From Bog-793 sp963761425 (GTDB lineage: Bacteria > Actinomycetota > Acidimicrobiia > Acidimicrobiales > Bog-793), in the NCBI GenBank assembly GCA_963761425.1, contig CAVXGQ010000003.1, positions 173,122-237,121 of the forward strand: a DNA stretch of 64,000 nucleotides, read 5' to 3'. Under the pieces are notes generated by a model. The model was given only the letters and a program-made list of their open reading frames with translations. It did no database searches and was not told the DNA's origin. A program made the translations under genes and the position numbers. Below are positions 54,176-62,851 of the stretch, in pieces; position 1 is the first letter of the stretch, and every line of letters starts with the position of its first letter.

Positions 54176-54915
54176 AAGGTGTCCTGCTCGCCGGTGGGAC
54201 CGGGAGCCGGCTCGACCCGCTCACGCGGATCACGAACAAGCACCTCCTCCCGATCTACGACCGGCCGATGATCTCCTACGCCGTCGAGGCGCTCGTCAAG
54301 GCGGGGATCGACGAGATCATGGTGGTGACCGGGGGTACGCACGCCGGCGAGTTCCTGAGGTTGTTATCGAACGGTGAGGAGCACGGGGTGCGACGGCTCA
54401 CCTACGCCTATCAGGACCGTCCGGGGGGCATCGCCGAGGCCCTGGGGCTCGCCGAGCGTTTCGTCGGCGACGAACGGGTGCTCGTCATGCTCGCCGACAA
54501 CGTCTTCGGGCGGACCATCCGATCGACGGTCGAGCGCTTCGCCGATCAGGAAAAGGGTGCACGCATCTTGCTCACCCGGGTCACCGAGCCCGAGCACCTC
54601 CGCCATCTCGGCGTACCCGAACTCGACGAGGAAGATCGGGTGGTGCGCATCGTCGAGAAGCCCGAGGTGCCGCCGAGCCAGTACTGCGTTACCGGCGTCT
54701 ACTGCTACGAACCGTCGGTCTTCTCGGTGATCACGACCCTCGTCCCTTCGTCTCGGGGCGAACTCGAGATCACCGACGTGAACAACCACTACGTGGCGCG
54801 CGGCGAAATGTCCTACGACGTGTACGAGGGCTTCTGGGGGGACGCCGGGGAGTCGATTGACGCCTACTACACCGTCATCGACCAGGTCCGGCATCACGGC
54901 GCGAATCTCGACTGA
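54172..54915 (+). CDS. nucleotidyltransferase (RmlA-like sugar-1-P thymidylyltransferase)
   Basis: A 247-residue enzyme that joins a sugar-1-phosphate to an NTP. MKGVLLAGGTGSRLDPLTRI (G-G-x-G-x-R-L), NKHLLPIYDRPMISYAVEAL and DRPGGIAEALGLAERFVGD match RmlA-type proteins, with LVMLADNVFGRTI holding the metal-binding aspartate and GFWGDAGESIDAYY the C-terminal family mark. It is shorter than full RmlA (about 290), lacking the last helices, as in the short nucleotidyltransferases near envelope loci. The donor product could feed the glycosyltransferases at 39.6-44.8 kb. The start overlaps a nine-codon leader frame. Confidence 0.88.
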   Translation: MKGVLLAGGTGSRLDPLTRITNKHLLPIYDRPMISYAVEALVKAGIDEIMVVTGGTHAGEFLRLLSNGEEHGVRRLTYAYQDRPGGIAEALGLAERFVGDERVLVMLADNVFGRTIRSTVERFADQEKGARILLTRVTEPEHLRHLGVPELDEEDRVVRIVEKPEVPPSQYCVTGVYCYEPSVFSVITTLVPSSRGELEITDVNNHYVARGEMSYDVYEGFWGDAGESIDAYYTVIDQVRHHGANLD

Positions 54916-54935
54916 CCCGGCCCTTCCCCGGTTGG

Positions 54936-56183
54936 TCAGGACCGGTCTGGGTCGGCGAACGCCCCGGGGGTGCGCCGCGAGAGCGCCATCCACCCTCGGG
55001 GGCTGACGACCATCGCCCTCGGATAGTCCTCGAAGAGCCAGCGGGCGACGTTGCGGCGCAGGAGGTCGCTGCCATCGATGGCGCGCAGCGCGGCCCGGGC
55101 CACGACCGGTGCCGAGAAGAGCTGACGACAGCCCCGCGAGAGCCGGTGATCCCGGCCGATCGAGCCGCGGACCCGGTCGCGATAGCGGTGGGCGACCGTG
55201 CCGGGCGAGGGGGCCGCCTCGGCGATCGCCTCGGCCGCCAGGGCGCCGGTCGCCAGGGCCTGGCTGATGCCTTCGCCGGTGAACGGATCGGCGGCGCACG
55301 CCGCGTCACCGGCGAAGAGCACCCGTCCCCCCAGGCCGGTTAGCTCGACGCGGTCGATGCCGGTCGGGATCGGCCAGGCCCGTGCCGGGGCTTCGAGGGT
55401 TGCGGCCGGGCCGACCAGCGACTGGACGAAGGGGCTTTTCAGCGCGGAGTCCCACCGAGCCGCGAGGTTTCGGCCCGGGCGTCGCGGCAGGCAGACGCCC
55501 AGGTTCACCGTGTGGTCGGCCAGGGGAAAGGACCAGCCGTATCCCGGGAGGAGGTCGGCGTCGAACCAGACCCAGAGACGTTCGGTGGCGGATGGGCGGA
55601 CCCCGGCGACGTAGGCCCGGAAGGCGATCCAATCGGCTTGCCGGGCGGTCAGCCTCTCGGGTCCGCTCGCCGCCTCCCGGGGGGCGAGCATCCGGCGGAT
55701 CGGCGACCAGGCGCCGTCGGCGGCGATGACGTAGGGGGCGCGCGCCTCACGACCGCCGTCAAAGGCGAGGCGAAGCGCGCCGTCCGGAAGTTCGGCGACG
55801 CCGACGCAGCGCGTTCCTTCGAGAATCTCGACACCGCGGCGACGAGCCAGTTCGAGCAGCGCCAAGTCGAGTTGACTTCGTCGGGCGACGGCGGCGAACA
55901 CGCCTGGCGCCCGGTCGAACGGCAGCCGCACCGTCCGGCCGGACGGTGAGCGGACGGCGAGTTCGGCGGTTGGTCGGAACGAGGCGACCTGGCCGGGGTC
56001 GAGGCCGAGCGCCTCGAGGCGTCGTACCGCCGCGGTGGTCAGTCCCCCGCCGCAGCACTTGTCGCGGGGGAAGCTCGCACGATCGACCAGGAGCACCCGC
56101 CTGCCGTGGCGCGCCAGGGTGATGGCGGCGGCACAGCCGGCCGGGCCGGCGCCGACGACGGTGACGTCGAACTCTCTGGTCAC
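54936..56183 (-). CDS. geranylgeranyl reductase-family flavoprotein
   Basis: A 415-residue FAD oxidoreductase. FAD site: FDVTVVGAGPAGCAAAITLA; CCGGGLTTAAVRRL is the C-x-G-G-G/K substrate-site motif of the family; GRVLFAGDAACAADPFTGEG is the second FAD motif. Relatives saturate isoprenoid chains of menaquinone, lipids or chlorophyll. In a non-photosynthetic actinomycete, menaquinone side-chain reduction is likely. GTG at 56183 overlaps the stop of the upstream TIGR01777 gene by four bases (GTGA); the long in-frame extension upstream lies inside that gene and is not used. Confidence 0.85.
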   Translation of the reverse strand: MTREFDVTVVGAGPAGCAAAITLARHGRRVLLVDRASFPRDKCCGGGLTTAAVRRLEALGLDPGQVASFRPTAELAVRSPSGRTVRLPFDRAPGVFAAVARRSQLDLALLELARRRGVEILEGTRCVGVAELPDGALRLAFDGGREARAPYVIAADGAWSPIRRMLAPREAASGPERLTARQADWIAFRAYVAGVRPSATERLWVWFDADLLPGYGWSFPLADHTVNLGVCLPRRPGRNLAARWDSALKSPFVQSLVGPAATLEAPARAWPIPTGIDRVELTGLGGRVLFAGDAACAADPFTGEGISQALATGALAAEAIAEAAPSPGTVAHRYRDRVRGSIGRDHRLSRGCRQLFSAPVVARAALRAIDGSDLLRRNVARWLFEDYPRAMVVSPRGWMALSRRTPGAFADPDRS

Positions 56184-57130
56184 CTGGCGTCGTCGCCGGG
56201 GTTCCGGGTCGCTCCGGGCTCCTCGGCCAGGGTGACGGCGAGCGCCTCGTCGAGCCTTGGATAGGTGAAGGAGAAACCCGTCTCGACCAGCTTGCGAGGC
56301 AGGACGCGTTGGCTCGCCAGGGCGATGTCCTCGACGACTTCGCGGCCCATCGCGACTTGCAGCACGAAATGGGGGATGCCGTAGACCGATCGGCGGTGGA
56401 CGGCGCGGGCCAGCGCTTCGGCGAACTCGCGGTTGCGCGTCGGGTTGGGAGCGGTCAGGTTGCAGGGACCGTCGACCGCCGGGGTCAGCGCAGCGTGGAT
56501 GATGGCGGCGACGGCGTCGTCGCGCGCGATCCAGCTCATCCACTGGCGACCCGATCCGAGGTGGGCCCCGAGCCCGACGCGGAAGATCGGGAGCTGCAGC
56601 CGGATTAGCCCGTTGGCACGCGCCAACACGATCCCCGTGCGGATGTTGATGACCCGGATGCCTGCTTCTCGGGCCGGTGCAGCCGCCGCTTCCCAGGCTC
56701 GGCACAGCTCGGCGAGGAACCCGGATCCCGGTGGACTCGTCTCGTCGAGCACCTCGTCGGCCCGGGTGCCGTAGTAGCCGACGGCGGAGGCGGACACGAA
56801 CACCGCGGGAGGCGTGTCGGCGGCTCCGACCGCCCGGGCGAGCAGGTCGGTCGTGACCACGCGGCTGGCGCGTACCCGTTCGCGTTTGGCCTCGGTCCAG
56901 CGCATCGGGGTGAGAGGCTCTCCGGCGAGGTGGAATACCGCATCGATGCGGTCGAGGTTGCCGCCGGGCAACGCCGACAGGTCGATGCGGTGCGATTCGA
57001 GGTCGAAGGCGGCCTCGCCCGCACCCGGCGCACCGCGCACCACGCGGTGGACGTGGTGACCGTCAGCCACCAACCGAGCGACGAGGGCACGTCCGATGAG
57101 ACCGCTGGAACCGCTGACCAGCATGCGCAC
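56180..57130 (-). CDS. TIGR01777-family epimerase/oxidoreductase
   Basis: A 316-residue extended-SDR-like protein. N-terminal NAD(P) site MLVSGSSGLIGRALVARL, then AVFHLAGEPLTPMRWTEAKR and the VSASAVGYYGTRADEVLDET active-site block. The C-terminal DUF1731 segment (RVLPRKLVETGFSFTYPRLD) is typical of the YfcH/TIGR01777 family, whose substrate is unknown. AAAGGA stands eight bases before the GTG at 57130; an ATG two codons in (57124) is the alternative. It is co-translated with the flavoprotein that follows. Confidence 0.88.
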   Translation of the reverse strand: MRMLVSGSSGLIGRALVARLVADGHHVHRVVRGAPGAGEAAFDLESHRIDLSALPGGNLDRIDAVFHLAGEPLTPMRWTEAKRERVRASRVVTTDLLARAVGAADTPPAVFVSASAVGYYGTRADEVLDETSPPGSGFLAELCRAWEAAAAPAREAGIRVINIRTGIVLARANGLIRLQLPIFRVGLGAHLGSGRQWMSWIARDDAVAAIIHAALTPAVDGPCNLTAPNPTRNREFAEALARAVHRRSVYGIPHFVLQVAMGREVVEDIALASQRVLPRKLVETGFSFTYPRLDEALAVTLAEEPGATRNPGDDAR

Positions 57131-57945
57131 AGGAGCCGTCCTTTGCCGCGTCGAGCCTAATGGGGACGCTCGGGGTGGCCGGGTGGCCAGGGCGAGCCTC
57201 GCTGGCGGGGCGTCGTTTCCGCCGATGCCGGATCGGCGCGAACTTGTCAAGCGTTTCCCAACCGGCAGGCGCACCTGATGGGCCGCGGCCCTGCCGAGAA
57301 GCGGCATCGTTGAGCTCGGCTCCGGGTGGGTGGCACCGCGACCGGTGGTCGGTTCGGCCAGGCTTTCGGCTCTACCAGCCCCATCGAGAATAACGGGTCG
57401 GTGATCAGTACCGGGCCACCGGATCGACGGACGCCGGACTCCATCCGAGCGCCCTGGTCGCCACGTCTGGAGTTCTTCAAATCGGTAACAGGCAGTGACA
57501 TTCCCCGGGCGAGCGGTATCTCGTAGAAGCGAGGCTCGACGCGACCGGCAGCTAACCCTCACGCTTTGGGCGCCACGGCTACTCAGTCGAGACTTACGGC
57601 TTCCGAGATGGGATCGCATCAAACTCATCTGGAAGACATGCGTCGCTCACCCATCATGAGCAAGGCAGATGCCGTGCGGCAGGGGGAATTCCCTGAGCTA
57701 GGTTTCTTGAGCGCACGATGGTGCGAGCGAACCAGGGAACTCGAAACCGCGCACCTCACCTTGGCAAGTCGATCTGAGCACGCGACCCATCTGGACTGAA
57801 ATACAAAGTAGCTAGTCAAGATGTCTAAAGAGTTCCTCCAGGTCCACGCCGTGCGCCGGAAGTTCGCGCGCTAGCTGGTGCCGCCATCCCTTGCGCCCCC
57901 GACGGGGCTCGGCGTGAAGCCTGGAAACGGAGCACACTTTAGGAG
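57131..57945. other. intergenic region, no gene seen
   Basis: About 815 bases between divergent units. Short frames only; one of 77 codons at 57566 has no ribosome site or family likeness. The promoter of the ABC-histidine kinase operon should lie at the right end, but I find no clear -10/-35 pair. Confidence 0.4.
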
Positions 57946-60387
57946 ATGACCACTACAGCCCTGCAAACACCCTCCCCGGGTGCTCGACACGCGCCCTCAC
58001 TTTTGCAGCTGAAGAGCGTCTTCTTCAGCTTCGGCAATCTCCGGGTGTTGAACGGCGTCAGTTTCAAAGTCGCGCCTGGCCAGCTTGTAGCGCTCGCCGG
58101 CGAGAACGGTGCCGGCAAGTCGACCGTTGTGCGCTGCATCGCGGGCGACATCACTCCCAACGCCGGCGAGGTCTTGATCGAAGGCGTGCGCGTGCGCTCG
58201 CACCCGATTGCCGCGAGCAGCGGTCTGGCTGTGGTTTGGCAGGACCTTGAGTTCTGTGACAACCTCGATGTTGCCGCGAATTTCTTTCTCGGGTATGAGC
58301 GTGGCCCTTGGTTGGTCTCCGACCGGAGAGCAAGCTTCGCCACCAAGTCAATCCTTTCTTCGTACGGCATCCACATCGACGACACACGTCCCATCTACTC
58401 GTTGTCGAGCGGCCAGCGGCAGTTGGTCGCGGTCGCACGGGCGATGCAGGGCCGACCCCGTTTGCTCGTGCTCGATGAGCCGACTTCCTCGCTTGGCGTC
58501 AACGAGACCAGACAGGTAGAGGATTTGATCGACAAGTTGAAGGCGCAGGGCACCACCATCTTGTTGGTGTCCCACGATGTCGAGCAGGTCTTCAAGCTGG
58601 CAGATCGAATCCTTGTGCTGCACCGCGGGCGTGTCGCGGCTGATCTAATTCCGTCGGAGACCCACCCTGACGACGTCGTGGCCATCATGTCGGGCCACGC
58701 ACCAGATGTGACCGCCAGGCACCAGCTCAGCCGGCTGCAAAATCTCGTTGACCAACTTGCCTCAGCAAAGCTGCAGTCCAGCTTGCCCCTCATCGTCTCG
58801 GCGCTCGGCGCCGCGCTTCGTGCCGAGCAGCTATGCATTCATCTCCTGGAGGATGGGAGTCTTCGTTGTGTCGCGTCGACAGGCTTCCCGCCCGCGGTTC
58901 TCGATGCTTGGGACACGGTTCCGGTTGGCAGTTCGGGCGGGTCGATGGGGATGGCGGCAGCCATCGGGCGGACCGTGATCGATGAAGACGTCGACAAGAG
59001 CTCAGCCTGGAATCAGTTCTCATCGCTGTGCACGACGGCTGGCATACGCAGCTCTTGGTCGGTACCCCTTATCGGTTCAAGAGGGTTGATCGGTGTGCTC
59101 ACCGGTTGCCAACCGTTGGTTGGTCGCCCCCACCGAGACCAGATGGACTTGGTCTCCCTCTACGCCGGTTATGCCGCAGGCGCGATAGAGCGAGATCAGC
59201 TCTTTGGCGAGGTGACTGCCCGCAACCGAGTACTCGAGACGATCCGGGAAGTCCTCGAGACCCTCGCCGGCCCGGAACCGGTTGCGCGCGGGCTCCTCTC
59301 CGCCCTGCAATCGTTGCAGCGAGGCCTCCAGGCAGTGGAGATCGAACTCTGGGTGAAGCCGTCCGGTGGGCTGGCGCGATGCATCGCCTTTATCGACGCC
59401 AACAACCGGTCTCACCCTGAGCCCGCGGGTCGCGACGAGACGGATGCAACTCGGGCCTTCCGTGACGCAACCCGTCTCGGGCATGCTCGCCCGCTCAGTC
59501 ACGAAGTCACCGGGCAGGTCGTGGCGACGACTTTGAGCGCTCCTGGTGGCCGGGCAGCATTGATCGCTCGCTGGGACGTGGCGGACCTGCCCGACGACGC
59601 GCTGGCTCTGCTCGCGGACGCAGCTAACTCGGTGCGTTTATCCCTCGAGCGGGAGGAGGCAGAGCAAGCGCACCGGCAAGCGGCGGCTTTACTCCATTCC
59701 CACCAGCTTCAGCGCGATTTCCTTTCCCGTTTGAGCCATGAGCTGAGGACGCCGCTCACTGCGATTCGCGGTTACGCGAGCAGCCTGCTGGCTCCCGACG
59801 TCACCTGGGACGACGAATCAAAGATACGGTTCTTGAACCGGATCGCCGGGGAGTCGGCCAGGCTGGGTCGGCTGGTCGGGGACCTGCTTGACTTCTCCGC
59901 CATCGAGTCTGACCTGCTACGCCTGCAGCCAGACTGGTGTGATCTCAGTCTCATCATCGAGGCTGCAGTTGCTTGCCTCCCCGCGGAGCAGACACAGGCC
60001 GTCTCTATCAACTGCCCGCCGGAGATCGGGCCGGTGTGGGGCGACCACGACCGCCTCGAACAGGTTTTCGTCAACCTGATCGAGAACGCCTTCCGCCACA
60101 ATGTTCCAGGCATTCAGGTCAATGTGCAGGTGTCGATAGCTGATCGCGACAGCGTGGCAGTCCGTGTCTTGGACAACGGCAAGGGGATCCCATACCCGTT
60201 GAGGAGCCACCTGTTCGAACCGTGGGCACGCGACGGGACCAGTCCTCGGGGCGCCGGTTTGGGGCTGTCGATCGCTATGGGAATAGTGCACGCACATGGC
60301 GGTCAGATCAGGCTGGAAGAGGTCGAGAACGGAACGTGTTTACTCATGCTGCTACCGGTGGAAGGGCCCGCGGAGATCCCGACGTGA
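57946..60387 (+). CDS. ABC ATPase-GAF-histidine kinase fusion
   Basis: An 813-residue soluble protein with no membrane helix. Residues 18-255 are a complete sugar-importer (CUT2/RbsA-like) ABC ATPase: Walker A GENGAGKST (52-60), Q-loop Q99 in VVWQDLEFCDNLDVAANFFL, signature SLSSGQRQ (152-159), Walker B LLVLDEPTSSL (173-183) and H210. Residues about 270-420 look like a GAF domain (LVDQLASAKLQ, then VPLIGSRGLIGVLTG), and about 425-570 may be a second. Residues 590-655 are HisKA with phospho-acceptor H598 (SHELRTPLTAI), and 695-805 are the HATPase with N714 (NLIENAFRHN), D743 (VLDNGKGI) and GAGLGLSI. All catalytic residues of both halves are kept. GTGA overlap with the regulator gene. AGGAG directly abuts the ATG, so the start could be slightly further in. 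Confidence 0.9.
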   Translation: MTTTALQTPSPGARHAPSLLQLKSVFFSFGNLRVLNGVSFKVAPGQLVALAGENGAGKSTVVRCIAGDITPNAGEVLIEGVRVRSHPIAASSGLAVVWQDLEFCDNLDVAANFFLGYERGPWLVSDRRASFATKSILSSYGIHIDDTRPIYSLSSGQRQLVAVARAMQGRPRLLVLDEPTSSLGVNETRQVEDLIDKLKAQGTTILLVSHDVEQVFKLADRILVLHRGRVAADLIPSETHPDDVVAIMSGHAPDVTARHQLSRLQNLVDQLASAKLQSSLPLIVSALGAALRAEQLCIHLLEDGSLRCVASTGFPPAVLDAWDTVPVGSSGGSMGMAAAIGRTVIDEDVDKSSAWNQFSSLCTTAGIRSSWSVPLIGSRGLIGVLTGCQPLVGRPHRDQMDLVSLYAGYAAGAIERDQLFGEVTARNRVLETIREVLETLAGPEPVARGLLSALQSLQRGLQAVEIELWVKPSGGLARCIAFIDANNRSHPEPAGRDETDATRAFRDATRLGHARPLSHEVTGQVVATTLSAPGGRAALIARWDVADLPDDALALLADAANSVRLSLEREEAEQAHRQAAALLHSHQLQRDFLSRLSHELRTPLTAIRGYASSLLAPDVTWDDESKIRFLNRIAGESARLGRLVGDLLDFSAIESDLLRLQPDWCDLSLIIEAAVACLPAEQTQAVSINCPPEIGPVWGDHDRLEQVFVNLIENAFRHNVPGIQVNVQVSIADRDSVAVRVLDNGKGIPYPLRSHLFEPWARDGTSPRGAGLGLSIAMGIVHAHGGQIRLEEVENGTCLLMLLPVEGPAEIPT

Positions 60388-61088
60388 CCCATGTCGAACG
60401 GCGGACGAAGGCCCTACTCGTCGAGGATGACCCGAACATCGTCGATCTCATCCGGAGCAACCTCACCGTACGGGGTTACGACACCTATACCTGTGGTGAG
60501 GGATCGCATGCACTCGAATTATTCGAGACCGAAGCTCCCGACATCGTGCTGCTCGATCTCATGCTGCCCGATGCCGACGGGTTCGAGTTGTGCCGCGAGA
60601 TCAGGGAACGCTCCACGGTAGGCATCATCGTCGTCTCGGCGCGAGGCGGCCAGAACGACAAGGTCGCAGCGCTCAACTTCGGTGCTGACGACTACATCAC
60701 CAAGCCCTTTGGGATCGAGGAGCTTCTGGCTCGGATCACGGCAACACTTCGACGCTCCCGTCCGGCAGAGCCAATGAACGCTTCACCGCTTCGGATCGAA
60801 TCCGGAGATCTCGTCATCGATCTGGAGTTACGTCTCGTCACTCGACGCGGGGAGGCGGTGCACCTTACCCCGACTGAGTTCGCCCTCCTGCGAGAGCTTG
60901 CGGTTAACAGAGGCAAGCTCTTGACCCATGCCCAATTGCTTCGACGGGTCTGGGGGCCCGGCTATGCCACCGAAACCGAGTACGTGCGAGTCTACGTGCG
61001 CCGTCTGCGGGCCAAACTCGAAAGCCGGGACGGTTCGCCCGTGATCATCACCCAACCGAGGGCCGGCTACCGCTTTGTGCCTGACTAG
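60384..61088 (+). CDS. OmpR/KdpE-type response regulator
   Basis: A 234-residue two-domain regulator. The receiver has the acidic pair in LLVEDDPNIVDLI, the phospho-aspartate in DIVLLDLMLPDADGF, and the lysine in DDYITKPFGIEELLARI. The winged helix is LTPTEFALLRELAVNRGKLL through the V-R-V-Y-V-R-R-L-R-A-K-L-E recognition helix and the final P-R-A-G-Y-R-F. GTG at 60384 overlaps the kinase stop by four bases; upstream in-frame starts lie inside the kinase gene. It should be phosphorylated by the fusion kinase. Its TAG (61086-61088) is part of the CTAG that flanks the downstream IS, so the gene is intact. Confidence 0.93.
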   Translation: MTHVERRTKALLVEDDPNIVDLIRSNLTVRGYDTYTCGEGSHALELFETEAPDIVLLDLMLPDADGFELCREIRERSTVGIIVVSARGGQNDKVAALNFGADDYITKPFGIEELLARITATLRRSRPAEPMNASPLRIESGDLVIDLELRLVTRRGEAVHLTPTEFALLRELAVNRGKLLTHAQLLRRVWGPGYATETEYVRVYVRRLRAKLESRDGSPVIITQPRAGYRFVPD

Positions 61089-62848
61089 GGCGGTGTTGGA
61101 CAAAGGCCTCTCCCGCCACCCAAGACCGGCGTAGCGTTGCTCTTGGGTCCTCGGGGGTAAGCCCGCACCGAAGAGCCGGGGTAGAGGGTGTGAACCGGCC
61201 GCGCTGGTAGGTCTTTCGACCACAGGTGTCGTTCCCTCCTTGGGACGCTCCCGAGGACCCACTACGTGGTGTCGAGCACCCAGCCATCCTCGAAGGCGAG
61301 CCCGAGCGCCAAGAGACGGCGGAGATCGAGGGCCGCGACGCGGATCTGGAGCCAGGAGTTGTTGCGCTCGATCCCCCGATAGCGAAGGCGGCGGTTTCCC
61401 TTCGCGACGAGCCAGGAGATCGAGCGCTCGGCCATCGGGCGGTGTCTTCGATAGGTCGCCTTCACCTCCGGGTCACGCCAGGCGGCCCGGGCGGCGACGA
61501 GCTCGGCGTCGTTCGGCCCGATCGTGAACGAGCGCGCTGGCGCCTTCGTGCAGCGGGAACGCAACGGGCAGGGCCCACAGTGCGGGACGAACTTCGCCAC
61601 CCCGGTCGGGGAGAACCGGGCGGTGTGACCGGCCGGGCAGGTGACGGTGCGCGCTTCGTGGTCGACACAGAACTCGTCTCGCTGCAACCCGCTTTTGACG
61701 GCCGGGTGCGACGGGATCGGCTTGATGACGAGACGGTGGCGCCGCCGCTTCAGTTCTCTCCTCGTCGTGCCCGATCCATAAGCGGAGTCGGCGAGCACCT
61801 CGAGTCCGGGGGGCTCGTCCTTTATGAGCGCGACACCGATCGGCCCGTCCGGGGCGTTCGCCGGCGTGATCGCGGCCCTCGTGACAAGGCCGGTGTCCGG
61901 TTCGACACACAGGTGCGCCTTGAACCCGTCTTTCCTCACCGAGACCGATTTGTGGCCGTGACGGGCCTCTTGGTCGACGACCGAGATGAGGCGGTCCTTA
62001 GCCACCCGACGGGCGATGCGCCAGGTCCCTTCTTTCTCTCCGGGCTCGACGTCTTGGGCAGAGACGAGGGCGAGCAGGCCCAAGGCATCGGCTTGGTCTT
62101 GGTCGAGTGCTTCGTCGCCGACGGCGTCGATGAGCGTCGTCGCATCCTTAACGAGCACCGAAACGAGCCCGTCGCGCACCTCGGCATCCGACCAGTCGAT
62201 GACGGGCTTTCTCGCCGTCGAGTAGTCCTGGCCGAGCTCGAGCGCCTCGAGCCGGGGGATCTCAGCCCGCACCCGGCGGATCGCCGAGATGATCTGGGTG
62301 ACGGTGTCTTGGGTGGCGACCGAGTCGTCGAGGATCGTCGAGTCGAGCGCCCGGCGGTGCTTTCTCGCGAGCACGCCGGTCTCGGCAACGACCCGGCGGA
62401 CGGCATCGAGGATCCGTTCGGGACGAGCCGAGTTGCGGAGCCGGGCGCGCCAATAGGTGAGGTTCGTGAAGTCGAAGCCCGGATCGTCGAGCGCCAGGCC
62501 GCAGGCGACCTTCCAGTCGATCCGCGTCCTTAGCGCCCGGATCGCGTCGCGGTCAGAGAGCCCCTCCAGGGCCTGGAGAACCATCACCGAACAGATGACG
62601 TCGACCGGGATCGAGGGCCGCCCGCGGCCCGACGGGAAGAGGTCGGCGAAGTCCCCATCCTGGAAGAGCTCGCCGCGGTGGTCGGCGAGGAAGGCATAGA
62701 TCGTGCCCTCTTCGACGAGGCCGCGGCAGAACGCCGCCGCGTCGAGCATCTGACGGCTGGGATTCGATTTTCCCTGCATGTGCCCAGTCTTGTGGGTGCA
62801 CGGGCAAATCGCGAGCACCCTCAATCGGGCGGATTAATCAACACCGTC
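61089..62848 (-). mobile_element. IS1182-family insertion sequence, flanked by CTAG
   Basis: The ends are imperfect inverted repeats: GGCGGTGTTGGA on the left and, read inward, GACGGTGTTGAT on the right (10 of 12 match). CTAG stands at 61085-61088 and again at 62849-62852 as a four-base target duplication. One transposase gene fills the element. It appears intact. Confidence 0.8.
61262..62779 (-). CDS. IS1182-family transposase
   Basis: A 505-residue DDE transposase. The start MQGKSNPSRQMLDAAAFCRG is typical. An N-terminal helical domain (SIPVDVICSVMVLQALEGLS, then LSDRDAIRAL) leads to the core, with the first aspartate in RALDSTILDDSV, the second in LEVLADSAYGSG and the glutamate in RPMAERSISWLV. 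A zinc-finger-like block (TCPAGHTARFSP, then HCGPCPLRSRCTKA) lies between the last two. An upstream TTG adds 15 residues without homology; ATG at 62779 is preferred. All catalytic residues are present. Confidence 0.93.
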   Translation of the reverse strand: MQGKSNPSRQMLDAAAFCRGLVEEGTIYAFLADHRGELFQDGDFADLFPSGRGRPSIPVDVICSVMVLQALEGLSDRDAIRALRTRIDWKVACGLALDDPGFDFTNLTYWRARLRNSARPERILDAVRRVVAETGVLARKHRRALDSTILDDSVATQDTVTQIISAIRRVRAEIPRLEALELGQDYSTARKPVIDWSDAEVRDGLVSVLVKDATTLIDAVGDEALDQDQADALGLLALVSAQDVEPGEKEGTWRIARRVAKDRLISVVDQEARHGHKSVSVRKDGFKAHLCVEPDTGLVTRAAITPANAPDGPIGVALIKDEPPGLEVLADSAYGSGTTRRELKRRRHRLVIKPIPSHPAVKSGLQRDEFCVDHEARTVTCPAGHTARFSPTGVAKFVPHCGPCPLRSRCTKAPARSFTIGPNDAELVAARAAWRDPEVKATYRRHRPMAERSISWLVAKGNRRLRYRGIERNNSWLQIRVAALDLRRLLALGLAFEDGWVLDTT

Positions 62849-62851
62849 CTA

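Noticed and set aside
57566..57799. 77-codon + frame upstream of the ABC-kinase
   Set aside because: No ribosome site, no family, isolated.
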